Shown: positions 8,743 through 17,655, numbered from the stretch's first letter. The stretch: 64,000 bases of DNA from Andeanibacterium fulvum (GCF_037154085.1 NZ_JBANRM010000004.1:186001-250000); one strand, 5' to 3'. Translations and numbers: made by a program. The notes: generated by a model from the letters alone, not told the origin.

Positions 8743-9171
8743 TCAGTTCTTCGCCTTCAGCCCTACCGCCGCAAGGCCCGCCAGCGCGCAGGCTTCGTCA
8801 TTGTCCGACGTATCGCCGGTAATGCCGATCGCGCCCACGACCACGCCGTCCGCATCGCAGGCGATCACGCCGCCCGCCGCCGGGACCATGCCGCCCTCGC
8901 CCATCGTGTCGACCGAGGCGATGAAGTGCGGGCGTTCCAGCGCCATGTCGCCGATGGTGCGGCTCGAAACGCCCAGCGCCAGCGCGCCTGCCGCCTTGCC
9001 GGTGGCCAGCTTGACCCGCATGTTCGAGGCCCCGTCCTGACGCTGGCAGGCGATCATGTGCCCGCCTGCATCGAGCACCACCACGGTCAGCGGCTTGAGC
9101 GCCAGTTCCGTGCCCTTGTTCAGGGCGGCTTCGATCATGGCATTGGCCTGGGCGAGGTCGATACGGTGCAT
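8743..9171 (-). CDS. GlcG/HbpS family protein (haem-binding type)
   Basis: The product has 142 residues with start ATG at 9171, five bases after the hemF stop. The sequence has the family layout: an N-terminal helix (LAQANAMIEAAL), then VVVLDAGGHMIACQRQDGA, and a glycine-rich stretch GGMVPAAGGVIACDADGVVVGAIG. Relatives bind haem or act as small sensors; others sit in glycolate loci without known function. Coupling to hemF suggests co-transcription and a link to haem, but that is inference. Confidence 0.85.
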   Translation of the reverse strand: MHRIDLAQANAMIEAALNKGTELALKPLTVVVLDAGGHMIACQRQDGASNMRVKLATGKAAGALALGVSSRTIGDMALERPHFIASVDTMGEGGMVPAAGGVIACDADGVVVGAIGITGDTSDNDEACALAGLAAVGLKAKN

Positions 9172-9176
9172 GCGGG

Positions 9177-10034
9177 TCAGCTCCACTTCACTTCGGGGGG
9201 AAGGCTCATCAGGATGGCGTCGATATTGCCGCCGGTCCGCAGGCCGAACAATGTGCCCCGGTCATAGACCAGGTTGAATTCCACATAGCGGCCGCGCCAT
9301 TCAAGCTGGGCCTGTTTTTCCGCCTCGCTGAATTCCATGCCCATGCGCTTGCGCACGATCCTGGGGAACACGTCGAGAAATGCCTCGCCCACGTCGCGGG
9401 TGAAGGCGAAATTGCGCTCCCATTCGGCGAGGTCCGCGCATTCGAGGTGATCGTAGAAAATGCCGCCCACGCCGCGCGCCACGTTACGATGGGGGATGAA
9501 GAAATAGTCATCCGCCCATTTCTTGAACTTCTCGTAATAGGTGGGGTTGTGGCCCGCGCAGGCCGCGCGGAAGGCGGCGTGGAAGGCTTCGGTATCTTCC
9601 TCGTAAGGGATCGGCGGATTGAGGTCCGCCCCGCCACCGAACCATGCCTTGCTGGTGGTGAGGAAGCGCGTGTTCATGTGCACTGCCGGAACATGCGGAT
9701 TGGCCATGTGGGCCACAAGGCTGATGCCCGTGGCAGTGAAGCCGGGATCGTCCTCGCTCGCGCCATTGATCGTCTGGGCGAAACCGGGGGCGAAATTGCC
9801 CGACACGGTGGAGACGTTGACGCCCACCTTCTCGAACACCTTGCCCTTCATCTGGCCGCGCACACCGCCGCCGCCTTCTGTGCCGTCAGAGGTTTCGCGG
9901 TCCCACGGCGTATATTCGAAACTGGCATCGCTGCCCGCCTCCCGCTCGATCGCCTCGAAGGCGGCGCAGATTCGGTCGCGCAGGCTTTCGAACCATTCGC
10001 GGGATTGGGCGGTCTGAGGGGTCCAGTCGGTCAT
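9177..10034 (-). CDS. hemF: Oxygen-dependent coproporphyrinogen III oxidase
   Basis: The product has 285 residues from the ATG at 10034 (MTDWTPQTAQ). HemF converts coproporphyrinogen III to protoporphyrinogen IX with O2 in the cytoplasm, a late haem step. Family blocks include GGGGVRGQMKGKVFEKVGVN, VPAVHMNTRF, AWFGGGADLNP and FIPHRNVARGVGGIFYDHLE. The length matches the bacterial family. The longer upstream reading would pass through a palindromic repeat, so the ATG at 10034 is preferred. It heads a two-gene unit with the GlcG/HbpS-like gene. Confidence 0.97.
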   Translation of the reverse strand: MTDWTPQTAQSREWFESLRDRICAAFEAIEREAGSDASFEYTPWDRETSDGTEGGGGVRGQMKGKVFEKVGVNVSTVSGNFAPGFAQTINGASEDDPGFTATGISLVAHMANPHVPAVHMNTRFLTTSKAWFGGGADLNPPIPYEEDTEAFHAAFRAACAGHNPTYYEKFKKWADDYFFIPHRNVARGVGGIFYDHLECADLAEWERNFAFTRDVGEAFLDVFPRIVRKRMGMEFSEAEKQAQLEWRGRYVEFNLVYDRGTLFGLRTGGNIDAILMSLPPEVKWS

Positions 10035-10043
10035 AACAAAATC

Positions 10044-10122
10044 CGTTCGTCCTGAGCTTGTCGAAGGACCGCACTTCATTCTTCGAGAAAGAAAGACTGC
10101 CCTTCGACAAGCTCAGGGCGGG
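10044..10122. repeat. Palindromic repeat (TGAGC-TGTCGAAGGAC type)
   Basis: Arms CGTCCTGAGCTTGTCGAAGG and CCTTCGACAAGCTCAGGGCG flank about 40 bases in the divergent gap between hemF and pdeM. Confidence 0.8.
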
Positions 10123-10183
10123 CGGTTCACTTGCAGGCAAACGCCCCCTTGCCAAACCCGCCGCCCCACGGCAAGGCACTGCC

Positions 10184-10888
10184 ATGGTTCCTCTTTCGTT
10201 CCTGCCCCACGGTTTCGCGGATGAGGAATTCGTGCTGGTCGATGGCCGCGCGCTGTACTGGCCGCGCGAACAGGCACTGCTGGTGGCCGATCTGCATCTG
10301 GAAAAGGCCAGCTTCTATGCAAGTCACGGCCAGATGCTGCCCCCCTATGACAGCCGCGAAACGCTCGGGCGCCTCGCACAGGCGATCCGCGCCACCGGCG
10401 CTCGCCGGGTCTTCACCCTGGGGGACAATTTCCATGACGATGGCGGCGCCCTGCGACTGGAACCCCATGCGGCCGGGATGCTCGATGCACTGACCCGCGC
10501 GGTGGACTGGGTGTGGATCACCGGCAACCACGATTCGCAGCTGCAGGGTTCAGCGGGCGGCACTCTGGTGGAGGAACTGGAAGTTTCCGGCATCATCTTG
10601 CGCCATCAGGCCCTGCCCGGAGAGGTGCGGGCGGAGCTTTCGGGCCATTTCCACCCCAAGTTCAAACTCACCGCGCGCGGCCGTTCGATCAGCCGCCCTT
10701 GCGCAGTGGCGGGATCGTCCCCATCTGGTGCTGGACGGATGATCCTGCCCGCTTTCGGCGCGTTGACGGGGGGTATGGACGCCGCCGATCCTGCCATCCT
10801 TCAGGCCATGCAGCCCGCCCGCCGGGTGGATGCGCTGGTGCCGACGAAGGACCGGTTGCTGCAATTCCCGCTCTGGCGTGCAGGATAG
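10184..10888 (+). CDS. Metallophosphoesterase, PdeM-like (ligase-associated DNA end-processing type)
   Basis: The product has 234 residues. All calcineurin-type metal motifs are visible: DLHLEK, GDNFHD, GNHD and GHFHPK, with an N-terminal LYWPREQALLVADLHLEKA block typical of the ligase-associated PdeM group. Family members are manganese-dependent nucleases or phosphatases, often encoded beside an ATP-dependent ligase, an Lhr-type helicase and an exonuclease. Here those partners are absent within the window, so the gene is either separated from them or acts alone. Confidence 0.85.
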   Translation: MVPLSFLPHGFADEEFVLVDGRALYWPREQALLVADLHLEKASFYASHGQMLPPYDSRETLGRLAQAIRATGARRVFTLGDNFHDDGGALRLEPHAAGMLDALTRAVDWVWITGNHDSQLQGSAGGTLVEELEVSGIILRHQALPGEVRAELSGHFHPKFKLTARGRSISRPCAVAGSSPSGAGRMILPAFGALTGGMDAADPAILQAMQPARRVDALVPTKDRLLQFPLWRAG

Positions 10889-10973
10889 CGCCGAATTCCG
10901 CACCAGCCCCCTTTCGCTGGCGGAAGAATCCCATTAAGACGCGCGCTTCGAAAACCTAGACAAAAACGATTAC

Positions 10974-10989
10974 AGGAGACCGCACAATA
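10974..10989 (+). promoter_or_regulatory. Ribosome binding site that fixes an ATA start for infC
   Basis: AGGAG at 10974-10978 lies 8 bases before an in-frame ATA at 10987. The first in-frame ATG (11008) has no comparable site before it. In many bacteria infC starts with AUU or AUA so that IF3 limits its own synthesis. Confidence 0.7.
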
Positions 10990-11529
10990 GCACGTCCTCC
11001 CCGGCGAATGCTGACGCCCCCCGTGAAAAGCGGGCCGCGCTTCGACAATTTCATCCAGTCCGACAAAGTTCGCGTCATTGACGAGAACGGAGAGAATCTG
11101 GGTGTGATGTATACGAGCGAGGCGATCGAACAGGCGGCCGATGTCGGCCTGAACCTGGTCGAGGTGTCGCCCAATGCGGATCCGCCAGTCTGCAAGTTCC
11201 TCGATGTCGGCAAGTACCGCTACGAGGCGCAGAAGAAGGCGAATGCTGCGCGCAAGACGCAGAAGACGCAGGAAATCAAAGAAATCAAGATGCGCCCCAA
11301 CATCGACACGCATGACTATGACGTGAAGATGCGCAACGTGAACAAGTTTCTGCTGGAAGGCGACAAGGTGAAGATCACCCTGCGCTTCCGTGGCCGCGAA
11401 ATGAGCCACCAGGAACTGGGCATGAACCTGCTCAAGCGGGTGCAGGAAGATGTGGCAGAGATCGCCAAGATCGAAGCCTATCCCCGGCTTGAAGGCCGCC
11501 AGATGCTGATGGTGCTGTCGCCGAAATAA
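10987..11529 (+). CDS. infC: Translation initiation factor IF-3
   Basis: The product has 180 residues if translation starts at ATA 10987, giving an N-terminus M-ARPPRRMLTPPVKSGPRF. IF3 binds the 30S subunit and rejects non-AUG starts and wrong initiator tRNAs. The N domain includes KVRVIDENGENLGVM and the C domain KMRPNIDTHDYDVK through VKITLRFRGREMSHQELG. The ATA start follows a well-placed AGGAG; this is consistent with IF3 autoregulation known in Escherichia coli (AUU). A hairpin with GCAA loop and T-rich tail follows the stop. The later ATG at 11008 is the alternative start. Confidence 0.95.
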   Translation: MARPPRRMLTPPVKSGPRFDNFIQSDKVRVIDENGENLGVMYTSEAIEQAADVGLNLVEVSPNADPPVCKFLDVGKYRYEAQKKANAARKTQKTQEIKEIKMRPNIDTHDYDVKMRNVNKFLLEGDKVKITLRFRGREMSHQELGMNLLKRVQEDVAEIAKIEAYPRLEGRQMLMVLSPK

Positions 11530-11555
11530 GCGACGCCTCTATCGCAGAACCTCGC

Positions 11556-11588
11556 AAGGGCGCGCCGCAAGGTGCGCCTTTTGCTTTT
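11556..11588 (+). terminator. Rho-independent terminator after infC
   Basis: Stem AAGGGCGCGCC pairs with GGTGCGCCTT (one bulged G, one G-T pair) over a GCAA tetraloop and runs into TTTTGCTTTT. It starts 26 bases after the infC stop. Confidence 0.85.
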
Positions 11589-11615
11589 GGGGCGGAGTCG
11601 TTTGTCAGCAGCGCC

Positions 11616-12008
11616 TCACCCCTTCGCGGGCGGTTCCCATAATTCGATGGGATTGCCTTCGGGATCGTGAATGCGCGCGAAGCGGCCGACATCGGGGTGA
11701 TCCCACTCCTCGCGGGTTTCCACCGCAATGCCTGCCTGCCGCAGCCGCTCGATCAAGGCAGCGATGCCCGCCACGCGCAGATTGATCATCACCTGGCGAT
11801 CCGTGGGGAAATAGCCACTGTCGCGCGGGAACAGCGAATAGACTGTCGCCCCGGCTTCCGCCTGCCAGAACCACGCCCCATCGGGCGATGGCTCACCCGC
11901 GGCGGTAACGGTGAAGCCCAACTGGTCACGATACCAAGCGGCAAGCGCGGCAGGATCGTCTGCCCGCAGGAACACGCCGCCAATCCCCAGAACCTTGCCT
12001 TCGGCCAT
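11616..12008 (-). CDS. VOC (glyoxalase/bleomycin-resistance fold) family protein
   Basis: The product has 130 residues from the ATG at 12008 (MAEGKVLGIGG). A single vicinal-oxygen-chelate module is visible: LGIGGVFLRADDPAALAAWY at the N-terminus and ARIHDPEGNPIELWEP at the C-terminus, where the glutamate would be a metal ligand. Such proteins bind or transform small molecules as dimers; the substrate is not readable. It is divergent from the transporter gene. Confidence 0.85.
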   Translation of the reverse strand: MAEGKVLGIGGVFLRADDPAALAAWYRDQLGFTVTAAGEPSPDGAWFWQAEAGATVYSLFPRDSGYFPTDRQVMINLRVAGIAALIERLRQAGIAVETREEWDHPDVGRFARIHDPEGNPIELWEPPAKG

Positions 12009-12077
12009 TGCCAGACTCCTTGTCACGAGCCGCATGGAAGCTAGGATTGCGTCAGGGCGAGGTAAAGGGGGCAGAAG

Positions 12078-13508
12078 TTGGCGCAAAGTGGTGCCTTGAC
12101 GGCGAAACATGTCGGCCTTGCGGCCGGAATCGCCGGTTTCCTCCTCACCCTGATCCTGCCTGCCCCTGCCGGAATGCCCTCACAGGCATGGACCGTGGCA
12201 GGGCTGACCTTCTGGATGGCCGCCTGGTGGATGACCGAGGCCGTGCCGCTTACCGCCACAGCCCTGCTGCCTTTCGTTGTCCTCCCCTTTGCCAAGGTCA
12301 TGAACGCCAATGAGACGGCCTCGGCCTATTACTCGCCGATCCTGTTCCTGATCCTTGGCGGGGCGTTCCTTTCGCTCGCCATCGAGCGGACCGGGCTGCA
12401 CCGGCGGCTTGCCCTCGCCATCCTGGCGCGGGTGGGCACGGGCGGAGGCAGCACGCGGCTGCTGCTGGCCTTCATGCTCGCCACTGCGGTGCTGTCCATG
12501 GGGATTTCCAACACGTCCACCGCGCTGATCATGATGCCCATGGCACTGGCCGTGCTGGATGGCGGCGGCGCATCGGCGCGGGATCAGGACGGGCTTTCGG
12601 GCGCCCTGCCCATGGGCATCGCCTTTGCCGCCTCCATCGGCGGGCTCGGCACTATCGTGGGCAGCCCGACCAATGCGATCGCGGTGGGCCTGCTGGAAAA
12701 ATCCATCGGGCTGGACATCAGCTTTGCCGAATGGAGCCTTTACGGCATGCCCATCGTGCTGCTGGGCATTCCGCTGGCCGCCTTCATCATCGCTCGCGTG
12801 CAGAAAACGGCGCAGCACCCCTTCGACATCGCCGCCGCGCGCCAGGCGATTGCCTGCCCGCCCGAATGGTCGCTCCCCGAAAAGCGGCTCCTTCCCGTCC
12901 TCATCCTGGCATTCGTCGCCTGGATGGCGCAGCCCCTGCTCGAAACAGTGCTGCCCAAGGGATCGCTGACCGATGGGACCATCGGCGTGATCGCGGGCAT
13001 CAGCCTGTTCCTGATCCCCGATGGCACCGGGCGGCCGATGCTGGTGTGGAGCGAGGCGGACCGCGCGCCCTGGGGCGTGATCATGATGTTCGGCGGCGGG
13101 CTGGCACTGGCAGCGGGGATGACCGCATCGGGGCTGGCGGACTGGCTGGGCCAGTCGCTGCTGCCGCTTTCTTCCGTGCCGCTGCTGGTGGTGGCACTGG
13201 CCGTGGTGGCGATGGTGATCGTCATCACCGAATTTGCCAGCAATGTCGCCACGGCCAGCGGGATCATCCCGGTGGTCGCCAGCTTGATCGTGGCGCTGGG
13301 CGCCGATCCGGTGCTGCTGGCCATTCCCGCCGCCATGGCCGCCAGCTGGGGCTTCATGCTGCCCGCGGGGACCGGCCCCAACGCCATCGCCTGGGCCACT
13401 GGCCGCATCCGCCTGCCGCGCATGGTGGGCGCGGGCATCGCGCTCGACATATCGGGCGCGATACTGATCGTGGCGGCGGTATGGGGCGTGGCGGCGCTGG
13501 CGGGCTAG
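12078..13508 (+). CDS. SLC13/DASS family anion permease
   Basis: The product has 476 residues, with about 11-12 hydrophobic segments. The two sodium-site signatures of the divalent anion:Na+ symporter family are visible: ISNTSTALIMMPMA with GSPTNAIAVGLL, then the second repeat SNVATASGIIPV with PAGTGPNAIAWATG. The family imports di- and tricarboxylates, or sulfate, across the inner membrane. The reading frame appears to start at TTG 12078 after a GGGG stretch; no nearer ATG leaves the first membrane helix intact. Confidence 0.9.
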   Translation: MAQSGALTAKHVGLAAGIAGFLLTLILPAPAGMPSQAWTVAGLTFWMAAWWMTEAVPLTATALLPFVVLPFAKVMNANETASAYYSPILFLILGGAFLSLAIERTGLHRRLALAILARVGTGGGSTRLLLAFMLATAVLSMGISNTSTALIMMPMALAVLDGGGASARDQDGLSGALPMGIAFAASIGGLGTIVGSPTNAIAVGLLEKSIGLDISFAEWSLYGMPIVLLGIPLAAFIIARVQKTAQHPFDIAAARQAIACPPEWSLPEKRLLPVLILAFVAWMAQPLLETVLPKGSLTDGTIGVIAGISLFLIPDGTGRPMLVWSEADRAPWGVIMMFGGGLALAAGMTASGLADWLGQSLLPLSSVPLLVVALAVVAMVIVITEFASNVATASGIIPVVASLIVALGADPVLLAIPAAMAASWGFMLPAGTGPNAIAWATGRIRLPRMVGAGIALDISGAILIVAAVWGVAALAG

Positions 13509-13527
13509 GCGGCTGTTACCGCCTCCT

Positions 13528-13627
13528 CACCTTCGTCATTCCCGCGCAGGCGGGGAGTCGAAGACGTCCTTGGACAATCCAGCCGCAACCTCCGAACTGG
13601 ATTCCCGCCTGCGCGGGAATGACGAAG
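13528..13627. repeat. Palindromic repeat (CGTCATTCCCGCGCAGGCGGG type)
   Basis: Inverted pair, arms CGTCATTCCCGCGCAGGCGG and CGCCTGCGCGGGAATGACGA, between convergent genes. The same family recurs at 25995 and 26720; the inner segment with GTCGAAGACGTCCTTGGACA is shared with the 26720 copy in inverted orientation. Confidence 0.85.
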
Positions 13628-13650
13628 GGGGAGAGGAAAACCCCCTCCAT

Positions 13651-14694
13651 TCAGCGCCGATCCAGCCCCTGCTGCTTGAGGAAGGCCGATAGCTGATCCG
13701 CCACGGCGCGGTTGTTCATGTCCATGAAGGGGATATGCGTGTTGCCCTTCAGGCCCACATCGGTGAGCTTGAGGATCGAGGCCTTCCCGCCGCGCCGGTT
13801 GATCAGCTCTACGAATTGCTCGCATTGCTTCAGGCTGGCAGGCCAGGTGGCGGAGTCCGCGATATTGTCGCCCCAGACGAATTGCAGCGGGATCTTCGTC
13901 AGCCGGTCGAATTCCTCCTCGCTCACACGGATCGGGCCGAAGGGGCCTTCCGGCCCGGCAGGCCCGGCGCCTTCGGGGAAGGGAAAGCCCGGGTTCTCAT
14001 AGGCGACAATGGCCTTCACATTGCCGCTCTGCGTCGCGGCAAGCAGCGCGCGCAGGCCGCCGGCAGAATTGGTGAGCACCACGCTGGGGCCCACTTCGTC
14101 GATCGCCTTCGCGCCCGCCGCCGCTTCAAGGCGGACATTCTTCACGATGTCGAATTCCTCGTAGCGGGCACGCATGGCCTGGTCGTAGGCCCGCTTGTCC
14201 TGCGTGGGGAACTGGATGCCGGGGAACCATTCGCCGAAGCTCTTGCCGAAGCGCCAAGCCGTGAAATTGCCCTGATCGCGTCCGACGAGCGGCTTGTAAC
14301 TATATTCCTCGCAGCCCCAATTGGCCCGGCCCACCCGCGGGCCGTCCCATAGATAGACAGGGAAGCCGCGCTTCAGGAAAATGTCGCGGAAGCCTTCCCC
14401 GCCATCCCAGCGCTGTTGCCACACCAGTGCGCTGGAGCTGTGCCACATGAACAACGCCGTCTTCCGCGCCTTTACCGGGATCTGATATTCGACATAGCCG
14501 TGATCGCAATGGAGCGAGGATTTGGCCGGATCGCCCAGCACAGTGCCGCCCGCCGCGAAGCCGCCCTGCCGTTCGAGCACGATGCTGCCCTTCCCGGCCG
14601 CCTGCGCCCCGCAAAGCGCGGGAAACGCGCCTGCCACAAGGAACACGGCCGCCGCCGCGCATAGCCGGACCTTCCGGCGAAACACCGCCTGCAT
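13651..14694 (-). CDS. Secreted alpha/beta-hydrolase-like protein
   Basis: The product has 347 residues with a signal peptide (LCAAAAVFLVAGAFPALCGAQA). The middle contains TALFMWHSSSALVWQQRW, a substrate-side block, and VVLTNSAGGLRALLAA, which has the shape of a nucleophile elbow around Ser in NSAGG. A late WGDNIAD and KGNTHIPFMDMNN could supply the acid and histidine. This pattern fits periplasmic esterase-like alpha/beta-hydrolases; the substrate is unknown. It is transcribed away from the anion permease. Confidence 0.7.
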   Translation of the reverse strand: MQAVFRRKVRLCAAAAVFLVAGAFPALCGAQAAGKGSIVLERQGGFAAGGTVLGDPAKSSLHCDHGYVEYQIPVKARKTALFMWHSSSALVWQQRWDGGEGFRDIFLKRGFPVYLWDGPRVGRANWGCEEYSYKPLVGRDQGNFTAWRFGKSFGEWFPGIQFPTQDKRAYDQAMRARYEEFDIVKNVRLEAAAGAKAIDEVGPSVVLTNSAGGLRALLAATQSGNVKAIVAYENPGFPFPEGAGPAGPEGPFGPIRVSEEEFDRLTKIPLQFVWGDNIADSATWPASLKQCEQFVELINRRGGKASILKLTDVGLKGNTHIPFMDMNNRAVADQLSAFLKQQGLDRR

Positions 14695-14790
14695 AATTCC
14701 TCTCCCCTTTGTGCCGCAATCGTCGAACGGCCTGCGCGCCTGTGCTTGCCTCAGGCTGCGCTAATTCTTGCCGGGCAGGAACAGGCGCCC

Positions 14791-15324
14791 TCAGCCCTTC
14801 CAGGTCCGCCGTTCTTCCGCCTGGCGGAGCACTTCGTAAGCCACCTGGAACGCCTGAAACGCCTTGGCCGCCTCTTCGTCGCCGGGGCGGACGTCGGGGT
14901 GCACTTCCTTGGCCTTGGCGCGCCATGCCTTTTTTACCGCATCGAAATCGGCGTCCGATTCAAGGCCGAGCACATCCAGCGCGCGCATCTCGTCGCTGCT
15001 GCGACTGCCGTCGCCGGAACCTGCCCAGCCATAATGCGAGGCTTCGGCATAGCCGGAATTGGCGCGCTGTTCGCTCTTGGCGCGGGCCTGCGCCTCTTCC
15101 TCGTCCAGCCCTTCGAAATAGTTCCACTTCGAGTTGTATTCGGCCGCGTGCTGCTGGCAGAAATACCAGCGATCCGGGCTGTTGGGCGATTTGGGCGCGG
15201 GGCAATTGCCCGGCTCCGTACAATTGTGCCGGTCGCACAGGCGCACGGTCGCCGCCTCGCGCGAGCTGCCATAGCCGCGCCAGCGGGGAAAGCCCCAGTC
15301 CAGCGTTCGTTTCGCGCGGCTCAT
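14791..15324 (-). CDS. J-domain protein with N-terminal cysteine-rich module
   Basis: The product has 177 residues from the ATG at 15324 (MSRAKRTLDWG). Residues about 110-177 form a J domain with the HPD triplet in KEVHPDVRPGD, which stimulates a DnaK-type ATPase. The N-terminal part has cysteines and histidines in CDRHNC, GNC and FCQQH (about residues 30-59), a possible zinc site known in alphaproteobacterial relatives. There are no glycine/phenylalanine or client-binding domains, so it is not DnaJ itself. The client is unknown. Confidence 0.85.
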   Translation of the reverse strand: MSRAKRTLDWGFPRWRGYGSSREAATVRLCDRHNCTEPGNCPAPKSPNSPDRWYFCQQHAAEYNSKWNYFEGLDEEEAQARAKSEQRANSGYAEASHYGWAGSGDGSRSSDEMRALDVLGLESDADFDAVKKAWRAKAKEVHPDVRPGDEEAAKAFQAFQVAYEVLRQAEERRTWKG

Positions 15325-15470
15325 AAAGTGAATTCCTTGACCATCCGCCAGACATAGGCGCTCGCCCCCGCCCCTGCAAAGGGGTTGAGGCGCGACACTT
15401 TGAGACAATTGCTGCGTTGCAAAAAGAAATTAGGGAACTATCCGAGGATCGGAGGAGTTACCCTAGGGAC

Positions 15471-15686
15471 GTGAGCAAGCAACTCGCCATTTCCGCAGCC
15501 TTCTCCATCTTCGCGATGGCGGCCTATGCGCTTTGTGCCACCCCGTCCGCATTCGATGCGGATGCCGGGGGACTTGCCGCGCTCTCCGTGCGCGAAGGCA
15601 TTGCGGGCGCCCCGATCGAAATCGAAGCGCCCGCCAATCTGCTGCGGCTGCCGGAACTTCCGGCGCTGCAATTCACCGCCGATTAG
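15471..15686 (+). CDS. Small single-span membrane or secreted protein
   Basis: Starting at GTG 15471 gives 71 residues (VSKQLAISAAFSIFAMAAYA); a TTG at 15417 would add 18. GGAGGAG at 15451 is 13 bases upstream, rather far, so the start is uncertain. Residues 5-22 form one hydrophobic segment; the rest is an acidic, alanine-rich tail ending LPALQFTAD. No family was recognised. Its end overlaps the end of pal on the other strand by four bases. Confidence 0.6.
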   Translation: MSKQLAISAAFSIFAMAAYALCATPSAFDADAGGLAALSVREGIAGAPIEIEAPANLLRLPELPALQFTAD

Positions 15687-16204
15687 TCGATCGTAATCGT
15701 GGCGGCGCGGCGGTTCTGCGCCCATGCGGCTTCATCGGAGCCCAGCGCCACCGGACGTTCCTTGCCATAGCTGACCACCGCCAGGCGCGAGGCATCGATG
15801 CCCACGCTGACAAGATAGTTCTTGGCCGCATTGGCGCGGCGCTCGCCCAGCGCGATATTGTATTCGCGCGTGCCGCGTTCGTCGCAGTGACCTTCGATAG
15901 TGGCGCGCTTGGCCGGGTAACGCTTCAGCCATTCGGCCTGGGCACGAAGGGCCGCCGCGTCGGTCGCGTCGATGTCGAACTTGTCCGTGTCGAAATAGAC
16001 CACGTTGCGGCCCTGCATCTGCGCCACGAAGTCCGCATTGCTGCCCGGGATCGGGCCGGTCGGCGTCGGGGTGGGGCGCGGTGCCGGGGTGGGCGTTGCC
16101 ACCGTGGCGGGCTGCGGCGGAAGCTGTTCGGGTTCGGCGTTCTTGCTGCAACCGGCAAGCGCGATTGCACCGGCGATCGCTGCTACGGAAACGAGACGTT
16201 GCAT
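15683..16204 (-). CDS. pal: Peptidoglycan-associated lipoprotein Pal
   Basis: The product has 173 residues. A lipobox (IALAGC) places the acylated Cys at about residue 19. A Pro/Thr-rich linker (PTPAPRPTPTPTGP) leads to an OmpA-like peptidoglycan-binding domain with VVYFDTDKFDID, IEGHCDERGTREYNIALGERR and a C-terminal NRRAATITID. Pal is an outer-membrane lipoprotein that holds peptidoglycan and works with TolB during constriction. It is last in the tol-pal operon, 62 bases after tolB with a hairpin between. Confidence 0.97.
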   Translation of the reverse strand: MQRLVSVAAIAGAIALAGCSKNAEPEQLPPQPATVATPTPAPRPTPTPTGPIPGSNADFVAQMQGRNVVYFDTDKFDIDATDAAALRAQAEWLKRYPAKRATIEGHCDERGTREYNIALGERRANAAKNYLVSVGIDASRLAVVSYGKERPVALGSDEAAWAQNRRAATITID

Positions 16205-16224
16205 ATTCGCTCTCCTACGAAGGG

Positions 16225-16244
16225 GCTAACGGGGGGGTTAGCCG
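16225..16244 (-). promoter_or_regulatory. Intercistronic hairpin between tolB and pal
   Basis: GGCTAAC/GTTAGCC form a perfect 7-bp stem over a 6-base C/G run. There is no T-tract, so it is more likely to affect mRNA stability or partial read-through than to terminate fully. Confidence 0.5.
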
Positions 16245-16266
16245 GTAAAATCCTAATGTAACACTT

Positions 16267-17655
16267 TTACGGCAGTACGGGACCCCATGCCGGGTCGGAA
16301 GCCCCAACGGGGGTTGGCAGCTTGCGTTCGTTGCGCCCGGTCAGGTCGACCTGCCACAGGGACGTCTCGCCCGAATTGCGGGTATTGCGGAAAAACTGCA
16401 CAATACGGCCATTGGGCGCCCAAGTGGGGGCCTCATCCTGCCAGCTATCTGTCAGGTGGCGCACATTCTTGCCATCGGGGGTCATCACCGCGATGCGGAA
16501 ATTGCCGACGATATGGGTGAAGGCGATCTGGTCGCCGCGCGGGCTCCATTCCGGCGTGGCCGCACGCCCGCCGAAAAAGGTGATGCGCTTCTGGTTCGAT
16601 CCGTCGGCATTCATCACATAGACCTGCTGGGTGCCCGAACGGTCGCTTTCGAACACGATCCTGCTGCCGTCCGGCGAATAGGAACCGCCCACATCGATGC
16701 CCGGGCTGTCGGTCAGTCGCTCGCTCTGCCCGCCTTCGGCACGGATGCGATAGATGTCGGTATTGCCGCCCACCGCCATGGAATAGAGAATCCACTTGCC
16801 GTCCGGCGACCAGCGCGGGGCGAAGGTCGGGTTATTGCTCTTGGTCACGAGGTGCTGTTTGCCCGTGCCGATATCGTAGATGTAGATGCTCGGATTGCCG
16901 TTCAGATAGCTGAGATAGACGATCTGCTTGTAATCCGGCGAATAGCGCGGGGTCAGCGCAGTGGCCTGGCCATTGGTGATGAAGCGGTGGTTCGCGCCAT
17001 CGGAATCCATGATCGCCAGTCGCTTGATCCGGCGATCCTTCGGGCCGGTTTCGGCGATATAGGCGATCTTGCTGTCGAAGAACGGGCTTTCGCCGGACAG
17101 GCGCGAATAGACGAGGTCAGCGCATTTATGCGCCGCACGGCGCCAGTCGCTGGGCGGAACCACCCAGCCTTCGCGCACCAGTTCGTCCTTCAGGGTGATG
17201 TCATAGAGATAGCAGCCCACGGTCAGCCGCCCGTCGCTGCCCGCGCGGACATAGCCATGAACCAGCATTTCCGCGCTGCGCGACTGCCAGACGGACCATT
17301 TGGGCGCGGTGATATCCGGATAATCCGGACGCGGCAGGCTGTCCGGCCCCACCGGGCGGAACAGGCCGTTATTCTTGAGGTCCGCCGTAATCACCCGCGC
17401 CAGTTCGCGCCCCAACGCGGCCGTGCCTTCGGTATTGGCGGCCGTGGGGACATTGGCGTTGGTGGCGAAGGACGGAATGGCGATGCCCAGATCCTGCCAG
17501 GCGCTCTCGTCGGTAACGGAACCGACCAGACCTTCATCCACGTCCGCGGCATCCCCGGCTGCAGTCGAAGCGGGCGCGAGTTCGCCACCCCCCGCCTGTG
17601 CGGCAAGCGGCGCCGAGACGAACACCGCAAGCAGGATAGCCATTCGCTTGCTCAT
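16267..17655 (-). CDS. tolB: Tol-Pal system protein TolB
   Basis: The product has 462 residues from the ATG at 17655, which overlaps the tolA stop as ATGA. The signal peptide is followed by an N-terminal domain (residues about 60-190) and a WD40-like propeller with repeated blades such as PRYSPDYKQIVYLSY, PRWSPDGKWILYS and YSPDGSRIVFESDRSG. TolB is periplasmic and binds Pal and TolA. The order and overlap agree with the standard operon. Confidence 0.97.
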   Translation of the reverse strand: MSKRMAILLAVFVSAPLAAQAGGGELAPASTAAGDAADVDEGLVGSVTDESAWQDLGIAIPSFATNANVPTAANTEGTAALGRELARVITADLKNNGLFRPVGPDSLPRPDYPDITAPKWSVWQSRSAEMLVHGYVRAGSDGRLTVGCYLYDITLKDELVREGWVVPPSDWRRAAHKCADLVYSRLSGESPFFDSKIAYIAETGPKDRRIKRLAIMDSDGANHRFITNGQATALTPRYSPDYKQIVYLSYLNGNPSIYIYDIGTGKQHLVTKSNNPTFAPRWSPDGKWILYSMAVGGNTDIYRIRAEGGQSERLTDSPGIDVGGSYSPDGSRIVFESDRSGTQQVYVMNADGSNQKRITFFGGRAATPEWSPRGDQIAFTHIVGNFRIAVMTPDGKNVRHLTDSWQDEAPTWAPNGRIVQFFRNTRNSGETSLWQVDLTGRNERKLPTPVGASDPAWGPVLP

